NCBI GenBank assembly: GCA_020746105.1
Contig: CM036617.1
Coordinates: 171,892,412 to 171,956,411 of the forward strand
Direction: 5' to 3'
Length of the DNA: 64,000 nt
DNA from: Trogon surrucura
Taxonomy: Eukaryota > Chordata > Aves > Trogoniformes > Trogonidae
The notes under the pieces are model-generated. The model saw only the letters and a list, made by a program, of their open reading frames with translations. It did no database searches and was not told the origin of the DNA. Shown here one piece after another: positions 13,194 through 20,773 of the stretch. The number at the start of each line of letters is the position of its first letter. Position 1 is the stretch's first letter. The position numbers were made by a program, and so were the translations under genes.

Positions 13194-15176
13194 TTAGCGG
13201 AACCTCTTATGTTCCAGTTTCAGCCCATTACACCTTGTCCTATCAGTGGTTGTCACTGAGAAGAGCCTGGCTCCATCCTCGTGACATTCACCCTTTATAT
13301 ATTTGTAAACATTAATGAGGTCACCCCTCAGCCTCCTCTTCTCCAAACTAAAGAGCCCCAGCTCCCTCAGCCTTTCCTCATAAGGGAGGTGCTCCACTCC
13401 CTTAATCATCCTAGTTGCCCTGTGCTGGACTCTCTCCAGCAGTTCCCTGTCTTTCTTGAACTGAGGGGCCCAGAACTGGACACAATATTCCAGATGAGGT
13501 CTCACCAGGGCAAAGTAGAGGGGAAGGAGAACCTCTCTTGACCTACTAACCACCCTCCTTCTAATACACCCCAGGATGCCATTGGCCTTCCTGGCCACAA
13601 GGGCACAGTGCTGGCTCATGGTCATCCTGCTGTCCACCAAGACTCCCAGGTCCCTTTCCCCTACACTGCTCTCTAATAAGTCATTCCCCAGCTTATACTG
13701 GAACCTGGGGTTGTTCCTACCCAGATGCAAGACTTTACATTTACCCTTGTTATATTTCATGTCCAGATTGCTTAATTGGTCCCTAACCTGGTCCTCATCG
13801 ACTAAAGCAAACTCCTCCACTGCCCTGACTTCCTCTGGGGCCTCAGGGGAACAGGGCTCCTCAGGACCGCCTCCAGCAGAGTAGACAGAGACAAAGAAGG
13901 CATTCAGTAACTCTGCCTTCTCTGTATCTTCTGTCACCAAGGCACCCACCTCATTCATCAGTGGGCCTACATTGCCTCTGGTGTTAGTTTTATCTGCCAC
14001 GTATTTGAAAAAACTCTTCCTGTTGTCCTTGACCCCTCTCGCCAGGTTCAATTCTAGGGAGGCCTTTGCTTTCCTAGTTGCCTCCCTACATCCTCGGACA
14101 ACAGCCTTATATTCTTCCCAAGTGGCCAGCCCTGCCTTCCAAGATCTGTAAATTCTCCTCTTGCCCTTGAGCTTACCCAGCAGATCCCTGTTTAGCCACG
14201 CAGGTCTCCTGGCTCCCTTCCTTGACTTCCTACGTGTCGGGATGCTCTGATCTTGAGCACGGTAGAAGCAGTCCCTGAACACTAACCAACTATCTTGGGC
14301 CCCTTTACCTTCAAACAGCCTTGCCCATGGGATTTTCTCGAGTAATTGCTTGAAAAATCCAAAGTTTGCCTTGGCAAAGTCCAGGGTTGCAATTCTGCTT
14401 GTTATTTTGTTTCTGCTACATGAGATCCTGAACTCCACCATTTCATGGCCAAGGCAGCCCTCAACCTTTACTGCTTCAACCAGATCCTCCTTGTTAGTGA
14501 GGATGAGGTCCAGCAGTGCTCCTCTCCTAGTCGGCTCCTCCACCATTTGCATCAGAAAATTATCATTGATGCACTGGAGGAACCTCCTGGACTGTGGCTG
14601 GCTGGCTGAGTTGTCCTTCCAGCAAATATCAGGGAAGTTAAAATCCCCCACGACAACCAGGACCTGTGATTGTGAGACCACTCTCAGCTGCCTGTAGAAG
14701 GCCTCATCAACTTCCTCACCCTGATCTGGTGGCCTGTAATAGACACCCACAACAGTATCTCTCCTGCCAGCCTGCCCCTTAATTCTAACCCGTACACTCT
14801 CAACTTGCTCCTCATCCATGCCTGGATGGTATTCAAGATATTGTAGTTGCTCTTTCACGTAAAGAGCGACTCCACCACCTCGCCTGGCTGGCCTGTCTTT
14901 CCTGAAAAGGACATAGCCACCCATGACCACATTCCAGTCATGTGAGCTGTCCCACCATGTCTCTGTAATTGCCACCAGATCATAATCTCCTGCCCGAACC
15001 CAGGTTTCTAGCTCCTCCTGCTTATTCCCCATGCTGCGTGCATTGGTGTATAAGCATTTCAGGGAGCAAGCTGAGCACACTGATCTCACCCTAGGGGGAT
15101 GGGAGGCCACCCGGTCCTCATGATTTCTAGAACACTGCCCCGCTGCAATCCCAGCTATAACTCCAACCCCCTTCAT
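13194..15176 (-). pseudogene. CR1 ORF2 with endonuclease domain, reverse-transcriptase core deleted
   Basis: A 660-codon frame. Residues 40-250 form an APE-type endonuclease: Asn in YTNAR (about 45), Glu in TETWW (72), GGGVALYVK (100-108), GVYYRPP (144-150), GDFN (177-180) and LLDLILTN (221-228). The final catalytic SDH motif appears only as H244 in 'CLGHEMVEF', so Ser and the catalytic Asp seem lost. Residues 250-472 are the usual CR1 linker. At residue 472/473 (DNA about 13760) 'QLSNLD' joins 'MKYNKGKCK', skipping the fingers and palm, including the FADD box, without breaking the frame. Thumb and C-terminal sequence follow to residue 660. There a one-base deletion, relative to the copy at 20110, brings in an early stop and removes about 45 C-terminal residues. 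The protein could not reverse-transcribe. ATG at 15174-15176 was chosen because it lies 2 nt after the ORF1 stop. Confidence 0.9.
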
Positions 15177-15178
15177 AT

Positions 15179-15884
15179 CTAGTTTAAAGAACGCTCTATG
15201 AGTCCTGCCAGCTCGTGACCAAGGATCCTTTTTCCCCTTTGTGTCATTTGAACCCCATCTGGTTTCAGAAGACCAGGTGTCCTGTAGATCTCCCCATGGT
15301 TAAAAAATCCAAAGCTAGACCGCTGGCATCACCCCTTTAGCCAAGTATTAATGTGCTGCACTTTGTCAAACCTACCACTATTTTTCCTCATAATTGAAGG
15401 AATAGAGGTAAACACAACCTGTGCACCTGATCTTTCTAGCATCCGCCCCAGTGCCCTAAAGTCCCTTTTGATTGCTTCTGGCCGTCTCTCTACTATCTCA
15501 TCATTACCGATCTGCATAACCAAAAGCAGGTAATAGTCCGTGGGTTTGACCAGACCAGGAAGCTTCTTGATAACATCCTTAACTCGGGTCCCAGGGAGGC
15601 AGCAGACTTCCCTGTGGGTCGGATCTGGGCGGCAGACAGGGCCCTCTGTTTCCCTCAGGAGGGAGTCTCCAATAACAATTACCCTCCTTTTTTTCTTAGA
15701 TGAAGAAGTCCTAATACGTGTATCCGAGCGACTCACCCTAGACAGCCCTATGGGTGAACCTCCACCTGTCTCTTCCTTGGCCTGGCTCTCATTGTCTAGA
15801 GCCCTATACCTGTTCTACAGGGGCAACCGGGCAGGTGAGGGAGTCCAGGCAAGGATTTTCCTTCCTCTCCTGGCAGGCACCTGC
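15179..15884 (-). pseudogene. CR1 ORF1 C-terminal part with GDSL esterase domain, two nonsense codons
   Basis: The 5'-truncated end of CR1 ORF1, just upstream of ORF2. The segment 'RRVIVIGDSLLRETEG' carries the GDSL block of SGNH-type esterases; 'MQIGNDEI' holds the next conserved block (Gly-Asn), and 'INTWLKG' lies near the C-terminal region. CR1 ORF1 proteins are known to combine nucleic-acid binding with an esterase-like domain; only the esterase part remains. The frame is interrupted by TAG at 15815-15817 and TGA at 15329-15331. Beyond the TGA it stays open to the original stop TAG at 15179-15181. An internal Met gives an apparent 135-codon frame at 15329-15736, but that is a fragment, not a gene. 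The ORF1 N-terminus is missing because the insertion is 5'-truncated at 15884. Confidence 0.85.
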
Positions 15885-16482
15885 TTTCAATAAGGCCAAG
15901 TACCAGCTTCTGCACTTTGGCCACAACACCTCCCGGCAGCACTACAGGCTTAGAGAGGAGTGACTGGAGAGCTGTCAGGCAGAAAAGGACCAGTTTTGTG
16001 TGCAGCAGCTTAACTAAAACATTGAGGTGCTGGAACGGGACCAGAGAAGGGCAACAAAATTGGTGAAGAGTCTAGAGAACAAATCTTATAAGGAGTGGCT
16101 GAGTGAAATGGGATTGTCTACTCTGGAGGACAGTGAGGAGAGACCTTATTGACCTCTACAGGTACTTGAAAGGAGGTTGGAGTGAGGTGGGATTCAGTCT
16201 CTCCACCCAAATAACAAGTGATGGAACAAGAGGAAATGGCCTCAAGTTGTGCCAAGGGAGGTCTAGATTGGATGTTAGGAAAAATTTCTTTACTGAAAGA
16301 GTGGTGAAGCCACTGCAACAGGCTGCTCAGGAAAGTGGTGGAGCTATCATCCTTGGAGGTACCGACGTGGCACTTTAAGATGTGGTTTAGTAGTCATCAT
16401 AGGTTTGGTTGATGGTTGGACTTGATGATCTTAGAGGTCTTTTCCAACCTTAATGATTTTATTATTCAATTTTATGATACTA
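15885..16482 (+). pseudogene. CR1 LINE, middle nest layer, part 2 (ORF2 C-terminus and 3' end)
   Basis: This continues the plus-strand CR1 broken at 12976, and the join reads through the phrase 'gagtttca / ataaggccaag'. It contains 'QLLHFGHNTS'-type sequence, then a deletion near 15990-16020, where the usual region between 'AEKD' and 'IEVLE' is largely missing. The ORF2 C-terminus follows, with frameshifts (the longest piece is 16103-16378, ending in the '[14 protein letters not shown]' region). The 3' UTR ends in 'gatgatcttagaggtct' and degenerate octamers up to about 16482. The protein is not functional. It is more diverged than the inner element, in line with an older insertion. Confidence 0.9.
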
Positions 16483-16531
16483 CCCACAACTTCTCTGGGC
16501 TGTCTGTTCCAGTGTGTCACCACCCTATCAT
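16483..16531 (-). repeat. CR1 LINE, oldest nest layer, part 2
   Basis: A minus-strand CR1 3'-region phrase ('cacaacttctctgggc', 'tgttccagtgtgtcacc') that follows directly on the sequence interrupted at 12429. Identity fades after about 16531, where 'cacagcttctcatca' occurs twice in unrelated-looking sequence. It is short, and is called mainly because it resumes the split copy at the expected point. Confidence 0.7.
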
Positions 16532-17410
16532 CAATTCACAGCTTCTCATCAACAATATCAGTCCACAGCTTCTCATCACCTGCCTCCACCTGGGCAAAGA
16601 GCTTAGGCCACCACCCAGACTCCAGCATGGCCAGTGCTTGGCCCAAGGCCACATGCTTCCCTAGTATGAAAAATGTAGAGAAGAGTGGCAATTTAACAAG
16701 ACTTGGATGCACTTAAATACACTTTAAATAATGTAATATATTTACAAAAAACTCATTAAATAGTCATTGTACATTTCTTTCTTTTCTTTACCATCATCAT
16801 TGAACAATTAGCCATGCACTTGCGCAGCAGTGAAAGTGCTAGCCTTTCTATAATTAGAGGATGCTGTCATTATAAATGCCTCTAATTCTAATTAGCCTTG
16901 GGTGACCACATTTGAGATCAGCCTCTGCATATGCAACTGTACACAAACCTCAACACTATGATGCTCAGAGGCATTTTATTTCCCCTTCAACAAAGTTAGA
17001 TCACCTTTGTTTTGCCATTCTTGGGATTTGTGGGAGAAGATCTGTTATGGACAGTGTGAGTGAGGTGATCTTTGATTTATTTGGTGACACTTCTTTCATC
17101 ATCACTGTCTTCTTTCATGGTGAAAAAAAATGACTGGGCCAGGGAGATGGGATCAGAGATGTGGGTTCTGCTTTTGACTGCAACAGATTTATTGAGTTAT
17201 TTTGCAAACATCACATTGCCTCTGTGGCACTGTCTGTAAAATAAGGACAATGATTTTTAAATGCTCTTATGAAATGCTTTGAGCACTTCGGCTGAAAAAT
17301 ATATAACATTAACATCGGAAGTGGATCTGTGAAGGAAAAAGGGATGATTAGCAGCAAATGTTTGTATTTATGCATATATGATAACTTCAACAAGGAAATA
17401 AAAATACTGC
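16532..17410. other. Non-coding sequence between CR1 clusters
   Basis: Starts with a short direct repeat ('cacagcttctcatca' near 16539 and 16562), then AT-rich sequence with frames under 92 codons. No gene recognised. Confidence 0.5.
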
Positions 17411-17695
17411 AGAATCACAGAATCACAGAATGTTAGAAGTTGGAAGGAACCTTGAAAGATCACCTAGTCCAACCCCTCTGCCAGAGCAGGATCCCCTAGG
17501 GCAGGTCACACAGGAACGCGTCCAGGCGGGTTTTGAATGTCTCCAGAGAAGGAGACTCCACAACCTCCCTGGGCAGCCTATTTCAGTGCTCTGTCACACT
17601 TACAGTGAAAAAGTTTCTCCTAATGTTTTTTGTGGAACCTCCTATGCTCCAGCTTGCATCTGTTGCCCCTTGTCCTGTCACTGGACATCACTGAG
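17411..17695 (-). repeat. CR1 LINE 3' end, part 1 (split by an LTR)
   Basis: A minus-strand CR1 3' end beginning with three octamer-type units at 17411 and the 'agttggaaggaacctt' block, running into the ORF2 C-terminal region. It stops at 'catcactgag' (17695), where a TG-starting LTR begins. It resumes at 18886. It belongs to a related but more diverged subfamily than the copies at 12977 and 20110. Confidence 0.9.
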
Positions 17696-18885
17696 TGTCG
17701 TGGTTTGACCCTGGCCAGCAGCCAGGTACCTACAGAGCCGCTCTCTCACCCCTCCTTCTCTGCTAGACCGGGGGAGAAAAATTTCAAAGGGCTCAACGTT
17801 TGAGATGAAGACAGAGAGATCACTCTCATTTACCATCCTGGGCAAAATAGACTCGATTTTGGGGAAATTAATTACATTTATTAAGAGAATAAATCAGAGA
17901 GGAGCAGTGAGAAATAAGAAAAAAGCAAACAGATCTTAAAAGCAGAACACCTTCCCCCCCATCCCTCCCTTCTTCCCGGGCTCAACACCAATCCCAGTTT
18001 CTCCACCTCCTCCTCTTGAGCAGCGCAGGAGAACAGGGAATGGGGGTTACAGTCAGTTCATCTGATGTTGATTCCACTGCTTCTTCACTCTGGAGGAGGA
18101 CTCTTCACTCTTCCCCAGGGCCATTGTGTGGTCCCTCTCACAGCAGACAAGCTTCACGCTCTCTTCTCTGGCATGAGTCGTCTCATGAAGGGCAATTCAG
18201 CACAAACTGCCCAATGTGAGACACCTCATGAGGGGCAGCCCACCCCTCGTGAGTCTGAGGTGCACTCTTTCAGGGGAAACTGCTCCAGCCTGAGTCCTCC
18301 ACAGCATCACAAAACTCCCACCAGCCAACCTGCTCCAGCGTGGGCATTCACTCTTCCACGGGCTACAGGTTCTGGCAGCGACTTGCTCCGATGTGGGCTT
18401 CCCACGGGCTACAGCCCCCTTCAGGCATCCACCCACATGGTGTGGAGTCCTCTACACGATGGACATCTACACGGTGATCCTCACAGTGGACATCTGCACC
18501 TCGCCCATGGGCTGCAGGGGGACAACCCACTTCACCATGGTCTTCACCACAACCCGGGGGACTCTCTCTGCTCCGGCGCCTGGAGCTCATCCTCCTCCCC
18601 TCCTTCTTCACTGACCTTGGCATCTTCACAGATTCTCACTCGTCCATCTCTGTGCCAGCTGTTGTGGTGCAGTTCTTTTTCCCTGTTCTTAAATATGTTT
18701 TCACAGAGGCGTTCCTCTCCTATCACTTTACTGATAGGTTCAACCTTGGCCACTGGCGGGTCCCTCTTTGGAGCCGGCTGGCATTGGCTCTATCAAACTC
18801 GGGGAGCTTCTAGCAGCTTCTTGCAGAAGCCACCCTGCAGCTCCCCCCCCCGGCTGCCAAAATCCAGCCAGACCAACCCAATACA
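17696..18885 (-). mobile_element. Solo LTR of an avian endogenous retrovirus (1190 bp)
   Basis: On the plus strand the element begins TGTCGTGGTTTGACC and ends CCAATACA. On the minus strand it therefore starts TGTATTGGG and ends in the 'caaaccacgaca' type terminus common to a family of avian LTRs, with the usual TG...CA ends. It is flanked by ctgag (17691-17695) and ctgaa (18886-18890), a 5-bp target duplication with one mismatch, inside a CR1. A polyadenylation signal AATAAA lies on the minus strand at 17877-17882, about 180 bp from the 3' end. The middle (about 18320-18430) has related units containing 'cccgtgggaagccca'-like sequence. No gag, pol or env is present, so this is a recombined solo LTR. 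A 274-codon plus-strand frame inside it is antisense and not considered coding. Confidence 0.85.
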
Positions 18886-19069
18886 CTGAAAAGAGCCCTG
18901 CTCTGTCCTCCTGACACTCACCCTTTACATATTTATAAAGATTTATGAGATCACCCCTCAGTCTCCTCCAAGCTGAAGAGACCAGTTCCTTCAGCCTTTC
19001 CTCGTAAGGAAGATGTTCCACTCCCCTAATCATCTTTGTGGCTCTGCAAATCATCTTTGTGGCTCTGCT
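18886..19069 (-). repeat. CR1 LINE, part 2 (continuation after the LTR)
   Basis: Continues the CR1 interrupted at 17695. On the minus strand it encodes the recognisable ORF2 C-terminal stretch '[18 protein letters not shown]' and 'NLYKYVKGE'. Frameshifts and the LTR insertion make it non-functional. It is 5'-truncated near 19069, after a 21-bp tandem duplication. Confidence 0.88.
19028..19068. repeat. 21-bp tandem duplication at the CR1 truncation point
   Basis: The phrase 'aatcatctttgtggctctgc' occurs at 19028-19047 and again at 19049-19068. It sits exactly at the 5' truncation of the minus-strand CR1. It may be a replication-slippage product or an event during insertion. Confidence 0.9.
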
Positions 19070-20109
19070 AGAAGTATGATTTTTTTTTCACTCGATGAAA
19101 CTTTATATTCCTCAAGTGTGGCTGAAATATTTTTAACACTAGCAAATCTCTGCAATTCATCTAATTTGCCTTAAAATGTTAGTAAGATATCTCCACCTTT
19201 TCCCAATCTTTCTTCTGATGTTTGTCAGTGTGGAATAATCTTAGAAAATGAAAGAAATAAGCAATACTTCAAGAGGAAATAGAAACTTTCCAGTAATGTC
19301 TGTGAGAAAAATTTCCAATTAGATGTACTAGTTGCCATTTCAGATGAAGATGTCGCTTAAAACAAAGTGTTGGAAAAAAACATTAGAGAAAAGAACGAAA
19401 CGGAACTTTGTAAAGAAGTAATAAAAGCAAATCTCTATTCCTATTCCCTGTTCAGTCTCTGTGCATTTCCTAATACACAGGCATATTTCACTTATAACAA
19501 GATCATCTCGCAAAGCTTTTAACACAGGAAGATTTTGGCTGATGAATTAGGCTGAAAGATTTCTTTTGTAATACATTGCAGGGCCCAAGTTAAAGTCTTT
19601 ACTGTGAGCTATGAAGTCTGATTAATACCTGTCAGTGAAGTGAAAGGTAAAGGTGAGACCTATGACAGCCTGTGAGGGGGTGGATGTGGGTACTGCATTG
19701 AAGGGCTCTCTGAAACTAATTAAAAATGTCTGAGAGTGGGAGTGGGAGCAGTTATTTTTATGTCTCTAATGCCCACTCTTAGTCTTACAACAGCATCACG
19801 TGTCCTTAGAAATTAAGCCTAATGTAAAAGGATGAGATATTATGAACTAGCAAGACAATTATCCTTGCATTTTTCCATACGATGCCAGATAGCATAAATC
19901 TCTTGAGGTGCTTTCACACTCTTGAAGTCTGTAGATAACCCATCCTCCAGCCTTTGAGAGTTTCTTTGTGATGAGACTTGCACAGTAATGTATTTCGGAA
20001 TGGACTGGCTCCTTCGTTTGCCCTTGCCCTCCTCTCTGGTCTGTGAGGCACACATAGAGATGCCGAAGGCAGTACAGCTCCTTACCTAACCCTGCTTGTA
20101 TTTAGCACA
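19070..20109. other. Non-coding sequence, no gene recognised
   Basis: AT-rich sequence between two CR1 copies, with a short T run at 19080. Frames are under 72 codons and no known repeat or exon is recognised. Confidence 0.5.
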
Positions 20110-20685
20110 GTGGACAGCAGGATGACCATGAGCCAGCACTGTGCCCTTGTGGCCAGGAAGGCCAATGGCATCCTGGGGTGTATTAGAAGGGGGGTGGTTA
20201 GTAGGTCAAGAGAGGTTCTCCTTCCCCTCTACTTTGCCCTGGTGAGACCTCATCTGGAATATTGTGTCCAGTTCTGGGCCCCTCAGTTCAAGAAAGACAG
20301 GGAGCTGCTGGAGAGAGTCCAGCACAGGGCAACTAGGATGATTAAGGGAGTGGAGCACCTCCCTTATGAGGAAAGGCTGAGGGAGCTGGGGCTCTTTAGT
20401 TTGGAGAAGAGGAGGCTGAGGGGTGACCTCATTAATGTTTACAAATATATAAAGGGTGAGTGTCACGAGGATGGAGCCAGGCTCTTCTCGGTGACAACCA
20501 CTGATAGGACAAGGGGTAATGGGCTGAAACTGGAACATAAGAGGTTCCGCTTAAACTCGAGAAGAAACTTCTTCTCAGTGAGGGTGACGGAACACTGGAA
20601 CAGGCTGCCCAGAGAGGTTGTGGAGTCTCCTTCTCTGGAGACATTCAAGACCTGCCTGGACACGTTCCTATGTAGCATAATCTAG
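20110..20685 (+). pseudogene. CR1 ORF2 C-terminal fragment (191 codons, uninterrupted)
   Basis: The C-terminal part of CR1 ORF2: thumb and downstream region with '[18 protein letters not shown]', '[17 protein letters not shown]' and the end '[13 protein letters not shown]' before the stop. No frame damage is visible within the fragment. It lacks the endonuclease and the reverse-transcriptase catalytic core because the copy is 5'-truncated, and the Met at its start is internal. It is useful as a reference: its '[11 protein letters not shown]' region shows that the nested copy at 13194 has lost one T. Confidence 0.88.
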
Positions 20686-20773
20686 GCGTTCCTGCTCTGG
20701 CAGGGGGATTGGACTTGATGATCTTTCGAGGTCCCTTCCAATCCCTAACATTCTATGATTCTGTGATTCTGTA
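20110..20773 (+). mobile_element. Young 5'-truncated CR1 LINE 3' end
   Basis: Begins within ORF2 at 'gtggacagcaggatgacc' and runs to three octamer-type units ending near 20773. The sequence is almost the same as the reverse complement of 12977-13640. In the shared protein part only two residues differ over about 145, so the two copies belong to one recently active subfamily. CR1 copies are usually truncated like this during target-primed reverse transcription. Confidence 0.93.

Larger units (their letters stand above)
12977..15884 (-). mobile_element. Young CR1 LINE insertion, internally deleted (2908 bp)
   Basis: A minus-strand CR1 inserted into the plus-strand CR1. The outer sequence reads '...gagtttca' on the left and 'tttcaataagg' on the right, so 'tttca' (12972-12976 and 15885-15889) is repeated: a short target duplication, or microhomology, of 3-5 bp. 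The element runs from its octamer tail at 12977 through ORF2 (13194-15176) to a 5'-truncated ORF1 ending at 15884. The ORF1 stop and ORF2 start are only 2 nt apart. It carries an in-frame deletion of the reverse-transcriptase core at about 13760/13761. Its 3' end is nearly identical to the copy at 20110-20773, pointing to recent mobility of the subfamily, presumably with enzymes supplied by intact relatives. Confidence 0.93.

Noticed and set aside
13194..15176. The 660-codon frame as a host gene
   Set aside because: It has clear CR1 endonuclease and thumb motifs, lies inside a CR1 with octamer tail and duplicated target bases, and lacks catalytic regions.
13281..15893. Several 60-117-codon plus-strand frames over the inner CR1, and minus-strand ones over 20206-20678
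   Set aside because: They are antisense shadows of CR1 ORF1/ORF2; the same antisense product appears at both copies because the DNA is shared.
17696..18885. A complete provirus or other retroviral genes at this LTR
   Set aside because: No gag, pol or env-like frame or second LTR copy is adjacent; both flanks are CR1, so it is a solo LTR.
18065..18889. A 274-codon plus-strand frame
   Set aside because: It lies antisense inside a solo LTR (low-complexity Ser/Pro/His-rich product) and ends only 4 bp past the LTR boundary; no family resemblance.
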